A DNA stretch of 31,025 nt from CAYRWM01 sp964428055 (GCA_964428055.1 CAYRWM010000024.1:1-31025); one strand, 5' to 3'. Counted from the first letter of the stretch, positions 1 through 7,682 are shown. The notes: a model not told the origin generated them from the sequence alone. Numbers and translations are program-made.

Positions 1-30
1 CTTTTGATGGAACGTCGAAAGTGCTTTTGC

Positions 31-51
31 GTTACTTTTAGCAAAAGTAAC
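31..51. repeat. Perfect short inverted repeat (hairpin)
   Basis: GTTACTTTT and AAAAGTAAC form a perfect 9-bp stem around a 3-nt AGC loop. No U-tract follows on either strand, so it is not a classical terminator for the leftward carboxypeptidase gene ending at 132. It could be a dispersed palindromic repeat. Apart from this hairpin and a weak match to the mobile-element promoter motif near 71-95, I see nothing in bases 1-131. Confidence 0.5.
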
Positions 52-131
52 AAAAGGCCGAATGAATGCTCCATTTCTGTCGCATATATTCTTAATGTAT
101 TGCCCTTTGCTTTTAATTCTATTATGGATGA

Positions 132-911
132 TTAATTGGATTGCTTAGGCAGTTTTCCAAGGTATTCCTCAAGACAGAGCGAGTGGTTATATATATATTC
201 GGCAGCGTCTTTTCCTACGTAGCGGAAATGCCATGGTTCATATTGCACACCGGTTATATGCTGTTTATCCTTCGGATATCTAAGTATAAAACCGTATTTG
301 TGAGCATTCTCGGCAAGCCATTGCCCTTCCGGCAATTCAGCAAAGCTTATATCGGAATGTGGACAATCCCTGCAAAGGATATCAAATGCAAGACCAGTTA
401 TATGCTCGCTACAGTTGGTAGGCATAACTTTAATCGGGTTATTATACGGATCATTTCCATAACCCGGTTCTTTTTTTTGTCTTTCATTCCAAAGTTGTTC
501 TTGTTCGTATATGTATCTGAATCCGCTTGCTATTACAAAATGGAAATCCCCGTCCTTTTCAGCTGCGAGCATCATATTGTTAAGTGCCCTAACCGCTGTC
601 TTATTAGCATGGCGCCGGACGTCGCAAAAAACATCGCTGGCGGTCAGATAGTCACATATCAATACTACCGGGGGTTCTTTATAAATCGGATGATCTAGGT
701 TAACAAGTATAAGGTAATTAGTATCATCATTTTTTTCATCGAAATCCACTCCCGCATGCGCGGGGATCTCGGTGATCACAACATCGGAAGGAACATTCGT
801 AATGGCTGGATCTAATGATATGCTGCCCGCAGCTGAATAATTATCAAATGAGCTACAACCTGCCACAAGTATAAGTATGGACATGATCAAAAGGATAAGT
901 AGTCTTTTCAT
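132..911 (-). CDS. VanY-like D-alanyl-D-alanine carboxypeptidase lipoprotein (peptidase M15B)
   Basis: This is a predicted zinc D,D-carboxypeptidase that would remove the terminal D-Ala from peptidoglycan stem peptides outside the membrane. The N-terminus is a lipoprotein signal with lipobox LVAGC (lipid-attached Cys19), so the enzyme should be membrane-anchored. Family motifs are intact: the SGFRY...Q segment near 129-138, SEHITGLAFD at 168-177 (zinc ligands His170 and Asp177) and EPWHFRYVG at 225-233 (catalytic Glu225, zinc ligand His228). Its 259 aa is a normal VanY length. The ATG has a GGAGG seven bases upstream. It is the last gene of a leftward set with a two-component system and may also have its own TTGACA promoter. 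VanY enzymes are accessory to glycopeptide resistance, but no vanH, vanA/B or vanX is present, so a general envelope role is equally possible. Confidence 0.9.
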   Translation of the reverse strand: MKRLLILLIMSILILVAGCSSFDNYSAAGSISLDPAITNVPSDVVITEIPAHAGVDFDEKNDDTNYLILVNLDHPIYKEPPVVLICDYLTASDVFCDVRRHANKTAVRALNNMMLAAEKDGDFHFVIASGFRYIYEQEQLWNERQKKEPGYGNDPYNNPIKVMPTNCSEHITGLAFDILCRDCPHSDISFAELPEGQWLAENAHKYGFILRYPKDKQHITGVQYEPWHFRYVGKDAAEYIYNHSLCLEEYLGKLPKQSN

Positions 912-962
912 GTGTCTGCCTCCATGCTATATAAACAGCATAGAATGCAGTTGTTATATACT

Positions 963-990
963 TATCTATATTATGTAGCGTAGTTGTCAA
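963..990 (-). promoter_or_regulatory. Possible promoter of the VanY-like gene
   Basis: On the minus strand a perfect TTGACA is followed after 16 nt by TAGATA, in the 84-bp gap before the carboxypeptidase gene. The -35 is excellent and the -10 is mediocre. It would let the peptidase be transcribed separately from the upstream regulatory genes. Confidence 0.35.
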
Positions 991-995
991 TTATC

Positions 996-1823
996 TTATT
1001 GTTTTTTCTCTGATTCATTGGTAGGTTCAGGGGGGATCTCGAACTCAATTTGCGATAACGTCATTTCGCAACCCCCGTTTTTATCCAAGCACATTCTATA
1101 TACATTGCCATATTCCTCATCCCGGACATAATAATATTCATCTTTATTGCCACAAATATAGTTTGTGCCGTCGGTTCCGAGATATGCAGCAAACCTGAAA
1201 AGCATAGGGTAGCAGTCAGCATCGGTAACAGTATAGACATCAGAACTGAATCCAACCGAATAAATGATACCTGTCTGTGAATCGCACACAACCGAGCAGC
1301 TGACGTCTCCGCTCCCGCTTTCAAAACTTATAATCCAGAACCCAGAGGGCCAGGCCGTACCACCTATAATAGAGACGCCTTCCTTACCGCTAAAACCCCT
1401 GAGTTCTGCAGACTTAAGTTGAAGATGATTCACCCCCACATCAGGCAGTATCTTGTATGAGACTATTTTCCCAAGTTCTTCTCGCACCTTTTTATCGGCA
1501 TCTTCCATTGAAAGCTCGTTGTTATACGGTTCCCGTACTACATATAAATCTGGATAATGTGTATAGAAATCCAACACATACGCTATCGTATTCAGGTCTG
1601 CTATCTTTGATCCACTAGCAATCCCTTCGTTGATCGGCAGTTCATGTTCATTGCCAGTATCATCAACAACATCATCAATACTGTATTTTAGCTCTTTAAG
1701 AACATATGAATCCTCTTGCCTTGATAACATTTTAATAGGGATCATCCAGCCAGCGATGATAAATAACAAGGCGCCTACTATACCAAGGATGGTGAGTAAA
1801 ACAGATTTTGTTGTCTTTTTCAT
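996..1823 (-). CDS. Unknown exported protein with one N-terminal membrane anchor
   Basis: I do not recognise a family. The 275-aa protein has a short basic N-terminus, one hydrophobic segment at about residues 8-30 (no lipobox), and a long hydrophilic domain predicted to lie outside the cell. That domain has four scattered cysteines, two close together (SCSVVC), and an acidic, proline-containing tail. Its ATG overlaps the stop of the sensor kinase gene (ATGA), so the two are translationally coupled. The position between a sensor kinase and a VanY-like peptidase suggests a role in sensing or envelope maintenance, perhaps as an accessory partner of the kinase. That is inference from context only. 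Confidence 0.75.
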   Translation of the reverse strand: MKKTTKSVLLTILGIVGALLFIIAGWMIPIKMLSRQEDSYVLKELKYSIDDVVDDTGNEHELPINEGIASGSKIADLNTIAYVLDFYTHYPDLYVVREPYNNELSMEDADKKVREELGKIVSYKILPDVGVNHLQLKSAELRGFSGKEGVSIIGGTAWPSGFWIISFESGSGDVSCSVVCDSQTGIIYSVGFSSDVYTVTDADCYPMLFRFAAYLGTDGTNYICGNKDEYYYVRDEEYGNVYRMCLDKNGGCEMTLSQIEFEIPPEPTNESEKKQ

Positions 1824-3226
1824 TTCTCACTATCCCCTTTCAATTCAAAGCTGACTTTGGTTCCCTTGCCAAGAGTGCTTGTAAATGAAAGCTTTGTTCC
1901 ATGCACCTCAGCTATTCTGGATGCTATTGCCAGACCAAGACCGGCTCCGTGCTGAGCCCTTGAACGCGATTTGTCCAGCATATAGAAAGCTTCGGTTATC
2001 CTTTCCAGCTGGTCAGCTGGAATACCTTTGCCGTTATCGGTAACAGATACGTGATATTTGTTGCCATTGAGCGCTCCGCTTATAGTGATCAATCTTGCCC
2101 CTGCCTTTATGCCGTTGTCTATAAGGTTGAGCATAAGTGTTTTAAAAAGGTCAAACTCAACAGCAATATATGCCTTTTGAATTCCCTGTCCGATCACAAC
2201 TCTATTTTTCTCTGCTACAGGCATGACTGTTGCAACTATGTCATTCATTACTTCATCAGCAGGCATCTGTGCTAATTGAAAGTTATGCTTATCCAGCACA
2301 AAGAGGTCCATAAGTTTTAGAGACAGTTTTTCCAATCTCATGCCCTCATTTAGAATATATCCGGCTGCATCATGGATCTCATCTTTGGTTAGATCATTAC
2401 GCTGATATATCATATCTGCATATCCAATAACTGACGTCAGCGGTGTTTTGAGTTCATGCGCAAAACTAGCCACAAAATCATCCTTTTGTTTTGCAGCTAG
2501 TTCAAGTTCGGAAATATTGCTTTCGATAGTATCAGCCATATCATTAAAGCTTCCTGAAAGTTCACCTATCTCATCGCTGCCGCTTTCCTTTGTTCTGATA
2601 TCCGTTTTGCCGGAAGCAAATGCTCTGGTATTACGTATCAAGCGTTTTATGGGTGTGGTTATGAGCAGCGCTATGGCAACCATTATGCCTGCACCCGCAA
2701 GTTCAGCTATTAAATATGTTGTGAAGAATCTTTTTTCAGACAAGTGCTTTTCTTCAAATATTGGAGTGATATCCCTAGAGGAAATAAGCAGGACAGTTTT
2801 GCCGCTTTGAGTGAACTTGCCTTCTACTGTGAGAACTCTCGTGTCGCCGGATGACACTATTCCATAGTTAAGCTCATCATGACTTACATCATTAGACACA
2901 TTGATGGGATATTCTTTTGTAAAGGTTGAATATATTTCCTTTCCGTCATCTGAAAACACAGCTACAGCCGTTTCTTTGCCAACAACTGAACCCAAGTGTT
3001 CTGCCGATTCAAGTAGCATATCGTCTGAAAGGGATCCTGCTTCGCTGTTTGAAAGCATGGCAGACTGCAACGCGAATTTTATCATTTGATGTTCATTAAG
3101 GCTGTTGGTGTATTCTCTCTTTATAGCACTGTCAAAGCTACCGGAGATCATAACATATCCGGTTATCGAAAGTGACAGAGTGATCACAACCACAGTGCAG
3201 AGGAATATCTTAGCAAATAGTTTCAA
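1820..3226 (-). CDS. Membrane sensor histidine kinase (HAMP, HisKA, HATPase)
   Basis: This is the sensor half of a two-component system, autophosphorylating on His257 (FAHELKTPL) and passing phosphate to the adjacent regulator. In order it has a transmembrane helix at about 7-28, an extracytoplasmic sensor domain at about 30-165, a second helix at about 168-192, a HAMP linker at about 192-244, a dimerisation/phosphoacceptor domain at about 250-315 and a HATPase domain. The N box (NLIDNG, Asn371), G1 (DNGKG, 397-401) and G2 (GAGLGLA, 427-433) are all intact. At 468 aa it is a full-length kinase. The start is TTG at 3226, chosen because GGAGG sits 8 nt upstream inside the end of the regulator gene and the signal-anchor follows directly. 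Gene order resembles vanR-vanS, but the stimulus cannot be read from sequence. Confidence 0.93.
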   Translation of the reverse strand: MKLFAKIFLCTVVVITLSLSITGYVMISGSFDSAIKREYTNSLNEHQMIKFALQSAMLSNSEAGSLSDDMLLESAEHLGSVVGKETAVAVFSDDGKEIYSTFTKEYPINVSNDVSHDELNYGIVSSGDTRVLTVEGKFTQSGKTVLLISSRDITPIFEEKHLSEKRFFTTYLIAELAGAGIMVAIALLITTPIKRLIRNTRAFASGKTDIRTKESGSDEIGELSGSFNDMADTIESNISELELAAKQKDDFVASFAHELKTPLTSVIGYADMIYQRNDLTKDEIHDAAGYILNEGMRLEKLSLKLMDLFVLDKHNFQLAQMPADEVMNDIVATVMPVAEKNRVVIGQGIQKAYIAVEFDLFKTLMLNLIDNGIKAGARLITISGALNGNKYHVSVTDNGKGIPADQLERITEAFYMLDKSRSRAQHGAGLGLAIASRIAEVHGTKLSFTSTLGKGTKVSFELKGDSEK

Positions 3227-3229
3227 AAG

Positions 3230-3883
3230 TCAGACCTCCAGCCTGTATCCTATACGGAAGACAGTCTTTATGTGATCTTCCCAGCCCAGCTTTTTTCTGA
3301 GTCGCTGGATATGGGAATCCAGAGTCCTGGTTTCACCCAGAAAAGGTTCTCTCCAAACTCTTTCATAAAGATCCTCGCGATACATGGCAACGTTTTTATT
3401 GCGTATGAGTTCTATAAGCAAATCGAATTCCTTTACTGTAAGGCTAATGGAGCGGTTCCCCTTTTTAACAGTTCTCGAATCTGTATTGATCGTAACATCA
3501 AACAGCTTAAATTCAGTCTCTGCTTTACCGGATCGCCTCAGGACCGCTTCTACTCTTGCAATCAGTTCACCGACCTGAAACGGTTTGACGAGGTAGTCAT
3601 CTGCACCTGCGCGCAAACCCTTGATCTTGTCTTCAAGTGTTCCTTTTGCGGATACAAAGATAACAGGTGTTTCTGAATATTTAATGTATTCAAGAAGATC
3701 ATAACCGCTTATTTCCGGGAGCATAATATCTAGCAGTATCAGATCGTAATCGTTTTCTTCAATCAAATCTGCCGCCTGCTTTCCATCATATGCACAGGAA
3801 CATCTGTATCCCTGTGCTTTTAGATTAACGTATATTAGATTTGATATTGGTTTTTCGTCTTCAACTATAAGTATTTTTAGCAT
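3230..3883 (-). CDS. OmpR/PhoB-family response regulator
   Basis: This is a DNA-binding response regulator of 217 aa. The receiver domain (1-120) has the acidic pair at Glu8-Asp9, phosphoacceptor Asp52 (LLDIMLP) and the conserved Lys80 (VSAKG). The C-terminal winged helix (about 130-217) carries the typical LTVKEFDLL and RTLDSHIQRLRKKLG segments. The frame stays open 30 codons further upstream, but I place the start at the ATG of MLKILIVEDE because AGGGAG precedes it at good spacing and the family begins there. It is first in the leftward operon, three bases ahead of the kinase gene, and is preceded by a strong promoter. Its likely targets are its own operon and possibly the VanY-like gene. 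Confidence 0.95.
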   Translation of the reverse strand: MLKILIVEDEKPISNLIYVNLKAQGYRCSCAYDGKQAADLIEENDYDLILLDIMLPEISGYDLLEYIKYSETPVIFVSAKGTLEDKIKGLRAGADDYLVKPFQVGELIARVEAVLRRSGKAETEFKLFDVTINTDSRTVKKGNRSISLTVKEFDLLIELIRNKNVAMYREDLYERVWREPFLGETRTLDSHIQRLRKKLGWEDHIKTVFRIGYRLEV

Positions 3884-3955
3884 GTTATTCTCCCTGATAG
3901 TAAATACTGACAAAACCATCAAGTTATTCAAATTGTTTATTGGGGTATTTATTAG

Positions 3956-3983
3956 TCTATATAATATCACCAAAATATGTCAA
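3956..3983 (-). promoter_or_regulatory. Sigma-A promoter of the two-component operon
   Basis: On the minus strand, TTGACA and TATAGA are separated by 16 nt, which predicts a leader of about 65 nt before the regulator ATG at 3883. It lies back to back with the relaxase promoter across the 200-bp gap 3884-4083. Confidence 0.65.
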
Positions 3984-4025
3984 AGTTGTGTCATTTTTAG
4001 GACTTATATATTTTTTATGGAATAT

Positions 4026-4058
4026 GCGTAACAACCCCATGTTTTTTTCGCATATATA
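4026..4058 (+). promoter_or_regulatory. Mobile-element motif copy 1, ECF-sigma-like promoter of the relaxase
   Basis: The motif is GCGTAACAACCCC, three variable bases, T7, then CGCATATATA. It fits an ECF promoter of the form GTAAC-N16-CGCA with a T-tract in the spacer, and it would start transcription about 20 nt before the relaxase ribosome site. Near-identical 33-bp copies are at 24437 (29/33 identical) and 30900 (28/33). This copy alone has an outer dyad, ATATGCG/CGCATAT. Confidence 0.6.
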
Positions 4059-4083
4059 GTGAAGAAACAATTTGGAGGTTATT

Positions 4084-5295
4084 ATGCGTAGGACTATTTC
4101 AGCTATGGTGGGCAAGGGATCGGTCAACCATAACAGCAGACTGTTTCATGCCAAGAACACAGATCCCGAAAGGTCATACCTGAATATCGAATATGTGAAC
4201 GAAGACATAAGAGATGTGTATCACGAGATGTTCGATGAGGCGCTTGAACAGTATAACGAGGAGCAGTCAAGAGCAGACAGAAGGATAGATGATTACTATG
4301 AGAAGATATGTAACGGCAAACAGGAGAAGCCGTTCCATGAACTCATAATCCAGATAGGCGACAGCGTCAACATGAACGCTCAGGGGAAACATTCAGATGT
4401 GGCAAGGGATACGCTTGATGAGTATATGAGATCCTTCCGGGAGAGGAACCCTAACCTCCGAGTATTTTCTGCCTATATGCATATGGATGAGGCGACTCCT
4501 CATCTGCATATAGATTTCGTGCCATTTACCGAGCATTCCACGCGGGGGCTCAGTAAAAGAGTATCCCTTAAGCAGGCATTGGCGGAGCAGGGTTTTGTTG
4601 GAGGCAGCAGATCAGCTACCGAATGGAATCTTTGGGTCGCTTCCGAAAAGGAAGCACTTAGCAAGGTAATGGAAAGGAACGGTATCGAATGGGAGCAGCG
4701 CGGTACCCACGAGAAACACCTATCCACTATAGAGTTTGAGAAGAAAATGCGATCCGAAGAGGTGGAGCAGCTCAACGAACAGGTTAAGGATAACCTCGAA
4801 AAGATATCCGAGACCACCAAGGAGATAGCAGAGAGGACACAGGAACTCAGTGCCATAAGGGAAGAGATGACGATCATAGACAAGGCTGCCGAAAGACTGA
4901 GTGAACCGGAATGGAACCTGCCTGAGCCTAAAGGGTTCATGTCTATTAAAAGCTACATCAAGCAGGCGGTCGAACCGCTCATAAACAAGTTTAGGGAAGC
5001 GCTCAAGACAGCGTCCTACAGATATAACGAGCTCATGAACAAGTTCCAGGCGTTGGGGCGTAAAACCGACTATCTGAAAGAACAGGTCCTTGACTTAAGG
5101 AAGACAGTGAAGACACAGGAGCACAGCATAAAATACCTTGAAAGCTATGAGAGGAACATGGAAGCTCTTGAAAACTACTTTGGTGAAGAGAGGTTTGGTG
5201 AATACATGGAAAAAGCCCTTGATCACGAGAAGATGCTGGCTAGAAGAGAGACCCGGTACAGATACACAGAAAGGGGAGATGAGTTTGAAAGATAA
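4084..5295 (+). CDS. MobV-family (Pre/Mob, TnpZ-like) relaxase
   Basis: This is a mobilisation relaxase predicted to nick DNA at an oriT and lead strand transfer. The N-terminal domain has the MobV motif HNSR (residues 16-19) and the metal-binding motif HMDEATPHLHIDFVP (133-147) with the expected three-histidine pattern. The C-terminal part (about 225-290 and 330-400) is charged and heptad-like, consistent with coiled coil. At 403 aa it is of ordinary length and appears intact. The ATG at 4084 is preferred over an in-frame TTG at 4072 because GGAGG lies between them, 5 nt before the ATG. A TnpW-like gene overlaps its end. In Tn4451-type mobilizable transposons a Mob/Pre protein (TnpZ) is likewise followed by TnpW, so the pair is probably a remnant or cargo of such an element. 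Confidence 0.92.
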   Translation: MRRTISAMVGKGSVNHNSRLFHAKNTDPERSYLNIEYVNEDIRDVYHEMFDEALEQYNEEQSRADRRIDDYYEKICNGKQEKPFHELIIQIGDSVNMNAQGKHSDVARDTLDEYMRSFRERNPNLRVFSAYMHMDEATPHLHIDFVPFTEHSTRGLSKRVSLKQALAEQGFVGGSRSATEWNLWVASEKEALSKVMERNGIEWEQRGTHEKHLSTIEFEKKMRSEEVEQLNEQVKDNLEKISETTKEIAERTQELSAIREEMTIIDKAAERLSEPEWNLPEPKGFMSIKSYIKQAVEPLINKFREALKTASYRYNELMNKFQALGRKTDYLKEQVLDLRKTVKTQEHSIKYLESYERNMEALENYFGEERFGEYMEKALDHEKMLARRETRYRYTERGDEFER

Positions 5296-5440
5296 CGAAG
5301 AAACGATTCGAATGGTAATAGGGAATGCCGAATACATAGTCAGGATACATATGAGAAAATCAAGGCCGAGTTATTCGGATAAAATAAAGCAATTATTAGC
5401 AAGAGAAATAAAAAACCATAAGGATTTGGCAGAACAATGA
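5279..5440 (+). CDS. TnpW-like small transposon-encoded protein
   Basis: This small protein (53 aa from ATG, 51 aa from TTG) overlaps the relaxase 3' end by 17 bp in another frame. The core IGNAEYIVRIH followed by DKIKQLLAREI matches the pattern I know for TnpW proteins of clostridial transposons: a short beta-hairpin with IG..Y.V..H, then a helix with DKI..L. Biochemical function is unknown. The start is ambiguous. The ATG at 5279 directly abuts its GGAG, whereas the in-frame TTG at 5285 has the better 6-nt spacing. A 7-bp hairpin lies over the stop codon (5439-5455) but lacks a U-tract. Confidence 0.7.
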   Translation: MSLKDNEETIRMVIGNAEYIVRIHMRKSRPSYSDKIKQLLAREIKNHKDLAEQ

Positions 5441-5476
5441 AAGATATCATCTTTCTGTAGGAATCAGAAGGGATAT

Positions 5477-5506
5477 TTGACAAATAGAATTTGCAAAGAG
5501 TATATT
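5477..5506 (+). promoter_or_regulatory. Promoter of the GNAT toxin-antitoxin pair
   Basis: A perfect TTGACA and TATATT are separated by 18 nt, about 60 nt ahead of the antitoxin gene. The surrounding 5441-5569 gap is AT-rich and contains no other obvious element. Confidence 0.55.
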
Positions 5507-5569
5507 ATAAGCAACATTATGTTTGTTGAGTAGATGGTTAATTTATAATAAATGTAGGAGGTGTTTTGT

Positions 5570-5743
5570 ATGGCAACAGAGAGTATATATAATAATATTC
5601 AAATAAAAACGAAGGCCCAGGCTGAAAAGTTTGTAAATGCTCTTGAAGCGTCAGAAAGCAAGGCATCTGCAACAAAAAAGCCACAGGTTAGTTTTACTGA
5701 AGTAAAGGGCAAAAAGATAAAGGATATGTTTAAGGATCTGTAA
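5570..5743 (+). CDS. Putative antitoxin of a GNAT toxin-antitoxin pair
   Basis: This is a 57-aa, lysine-rich, hydrophilic protein. I infer an antitoxin role because its stop codon overlaps the start of a GNAT-type acetyltransferase (TAATG, one-base overlap), as is usual for type II systems. The C-terminal segment, ending in KKIKDMFKDL, could be the toxin-wrapping tail. The ATG at 5570 is chosen over GTG 5561 because AGGAGG (5556-5561) lies eight bases upstream of it. No DNA-binding fold is recognisable with confidence. Confidence 0.65.
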   Translation: MATESIYNNIQIKTKAQAEKFVNALEASESKASATKKPQVSFTEVKGKKIKDMFKDL

Positions 5744-6324
5744 TGGAAAAGTATGCTGTTTTATCCTTAAAATATGTTTTAAAAGAATTGGGAGAGGAAA
5801 AGTGCAGGAAATTACTCTCCCACTTTTATTGCAAGCAAGACGCCGATATAGAAAAGTATATTAGGGATACATCCATTGACAATATAAAGAAAAACCTAGC
5901 TGTCACATTTCTCGTAGTACATACTGATGGTACTGTCCCATATCTTGCGGGTTTTTTTACTTTAGTGAGCAAATATGTTGAAGTGCCAAAGTGCAAACTT
6001 ACCCGCAAGACTCAGTCAAAGCTCGAGCGATATGCAACATATTATGAAGATAAAGAGACTTATGGTTTGGCTATTCCACTTATAGCCCAGCTTGCTAAGA
6101 ATAGCGCTTGCCCTAATCTTATCTCAGGAGATGACCTGCTTGAAATAGCATGCAAAAAAGTTGAGGAAGCACAAGCTGTAATAGGTGGCAAGTTTGTTTA
6201 TATTGAGCGCGATGATTCCGAGATCTTAAAAGAGTTCTATGAACGTAATGGTTTTAGTGAGTTTGGCGAACGCACTTCCGATAATGGCCGAAAACTAATA
6301 CAAATGCTAAAACTACTACAGTAG
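5743..6324 (+). CDS. GNAT-family N-acetyltransferase, putative toxin
   Basis: This 193-aa protein has a GNAT-like core. A strand/helix region at about 70-110 (YLAGFFTLVSKYV) is followed by the segment PLIAQLAKN near the position of the acetyl-CoA pyrophosphate loop. Next come SGDDLLEIACKKVEEAQ and the terminal FYERNGFSEFG, typical of the GNAT C-terminus. Toxins of this fold acetylate aminoacyl-tRNA and block translation (TacT/AtaT type), and the upstream coupled 57-aa gene fits an antitoxin. A classical Q/R-x-x-G-x-G/A loop is not clear, so a non-toxin role remains possible. A strong terminator follows at 6356. Confidence 0.72.
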   Translation: MEKYAVLSLKYVLKELGEEKCRKLLSHFYCKQDADIEKYIRDTSIDNIKKNLAVTFLVVHTDGTVPYLAGFFTLVSKYVEVPKCKLTRKTQSKLERYATYYEDKETYGLAIPLIAQLAKNSACPNLISGDDLLEIACKKVEEAQAVIGGKFVYIERDDSEILKEFYERNGFSEFGERTSDNGRKLIQMLKLLQ

Positions 6325-6355
6325 TTTCGAAAGAGTTTTTATGTGTTGTGATAGA

Positions 6356-6395
6356 GGACTGAATTCTGTAATGAACAGTATTCAGTTCTTTTTTT
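6356..6395 (+). terminator. Intrinsic terminator after the GNAT toxin gene
   Basis: GGACTGAATTCTGT and ACAGTATTCAGTTC form a 14-bp stem with one mismatch and an AATGA loop, followed by seven T residues. Confidence 0.85.
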
Positions 6396-6543
6396 GCTAT
6401 AGAATCTAGTTGTTTAATAATAAATACTTACAAAAAAGTGCTAAGGGATAAAGTCAAAAAACACTATTATTTATTTGATGGATAATCCTAAAGGAACTTT
6501 GGGGATTGCAAGTTTTTAGTATAAATGTGTAAAAAGTCCTTGA

Positions 6544-7242
6544 CAATTATGCATTGGCAAGACAGCGAAGTCGATCCTCATACAGCTGGAATCGAGGCTC
6601 GCCCAGTTCAACATAGACAGTGTCTGCGCCCTGACGTCGGAGGACGAGCTCGATCTGTATTCATTCGATGACGGCAGGACCGCTCTTTTCTGCGTCATAC
6701 CCGAGGTCAACGAGGGATTCAACTGGCTGGCGGTGATACTTTACGACCAGATAAGAAAGGTCCTTTATGATACGGCAAAGGCAAACCCGGGCTTAAGGCT
6801 TAAGCACAACACCCGGTTCATACTCGATGAGTTCGCCAACGTGGCGCTGCCCGGTGACTTCGTTCAGATACTGTCGACCTGCAGAAAGCACGGGATATCG
6901 ATGAACATCATCCTTCAGGCCGTGAGTCAGCTAAAGGCCCTTTATGAAAAGGAATGGGAGACCATAATAGGGTGCTGCGATGTGTTCCTGTACATGGGAT
7001 CTAATGAAAAGTCCACTCACAGATACATATCCGAGTCGCTCGGCAAGGAGACCATAAACGTCATGTCAAGGAGCAGCTCGGACAAAAGCGTCAGCACGAG
7101 CATACAGCTTACAGGAAGGGAGCTCATGACGGAGAGTGAGGTCAGAAATATGCCGAAGGAGGAATGCATAGTGATGATAGCCGGGGAAAAGCCTGTAAGG
7201 GACTTAAAGTATACGGCCGGACAGATAAAAAAACGCGCCTGA
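6544..7242 (+). pseudogene. Truncated VirD4/TraG-type coupling protein gene (3' fragment)
   Basis: An open frame of 232 codons without a proper start encodes the C-terminal part of a VirD4-like conjugation ATPase. Homology-like sequence begins abruptly near 6550 with IGKTAKSILIQLESRL, just after an in-frame TGA at 6541. The Walker-B-like RFILDEFANV and the downstream TCRKHGISMNIILQAVSQL and GSNEKSTHRYISESLGKET segments are recognisable. The N-terminal membrane domain and Walker A are absent. No ribosome site fits; the first start-like codon is GTG 6733, which would give only 169 aa. GC content and codon use match the type IV secretion genes at 24.5-29.5 kb. Intact elements of the Tn1549 type place VirD4 directly before the VirB2-like gene. 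The gap 6396-6543 is AT-rich with no gene seen. Confidence 0.85.
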
Positions 7243-7244
7243 AA

Positions 7245-7287
7245 TGAACTGACCCCAAAATGTGTCTAGCATTTTGGGGTCAGTTCA
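7245..7287. repeat. 18-bp perfect palindrome, possible fused insertion-sequence ends
   Basis: TGAACTGACCCCAAAATG and its exact reverse complement are separated by only seven bases (TGTCTAG). The sequence begins with TG, ends with CA, and has the ACTGACCCC core I associate with terminal repeats of IS3-family elements. It therefore looks like a left and a right end joined with no transposase between. It lies two bases after the VirD4 fragment stop. It could also work as a bidirectional terminator, although no strong T-run follows at once. Confidence 0.6.
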
Positions 7288-7343
7288 AGATGCCGTGTTT
7301 TTTATTGTTCTGAACTGCATCAGAAGAAATGAAACATTGCCCG

Positions 7344-7372
7344 TTGTCTTTACTGTCTTTACGGTATATACT
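7344..7372 (+). promoter_or_regulatory. Promoter of the RelBE-type operon
   Basis: TTGTCT and TATACT are separated by 17 nt, about 30 nt before the antitoxin gene. The -10 lies within the 8-bp palindrome GTATATAC, a plausible operator half for the ribbon-helix-helix antitoxin. Confidence 0.65.
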
Positions 7373-7402
7373 ATAAAGAAGAAATGCCAAGGAGGCTCTT
7401 TT

Positions 7403-7672
7403 ATGGCGACAAAAGCATTGAACTTTAAGATCGATGAAAAACAAGTGAACGATATGAAGAGCGTAGCCGGCGTGTTTAATATGACACTCACGGAACTCAT
7501 CAAAAATGCGCTTGATGAGTACATTGCTGAGCTTAAGAATGATCCTTTCTACAGGCTGACTGCAAATGTTCAGGAAGCATCGGAAGAGGAGACAGAAGAA
7601 ATACTCAGCGAAATCGAAAGCATGCAAGACGATGATCTGGCAATAGCCTCAAAGGAACAGCTTACAGTGTGA
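7403..7672 (+). CDS. Ribbon-helix-helix antitoxin (RelB/DinJ-like)
   Basis: This is an 89-aa antitoxin paired with the RelE/ParE-type toxin gene that starts 10 nt downstream. Residues 1-50 fit a ribbon-helix-helix DNA-binding domain: the beta strand KALNFKIDE followed by helices containing NMTLTELIKNALDEYI. The rest is very acidic (EEETEEILSEIESM), as expected for a flexible toxin-neutralising tail. The ATG at 7403 is set by AAGGAGG seven bases upstream. The family normally represses its own promoter with the toxin as co-repressor. Confidence 0.85.
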   Translation: MATKALNFKIDEKQVNDMKSVAGVFNMTLTELIKNALDEYIAELKNDPFYRLTANVQEASEEETEEILSEIESMQDDDLAIASKEQLTV

Positions 7673-7682
7673 GGGAAACCCC

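Noticed and set aside
4022..4062. oriT-like inverted repeat plus nick-like ATAGTG before the MobV relaxase
   Set aside because: The dyad ATATGCG/CGCATAT exists only in copy 1, with a 20-nt loop, while the core motif recurs before unrelated genes. A promoter explains all copies better. An oriT nearby is still possible.
5439..5455. Terminator for the relaxase/TnpW pair
   Set aside because: GAAAGAT-ATC-ATCTTTC is a 7-bp AT-rich hairpin overlapping the stop codon and has no T-run after it.
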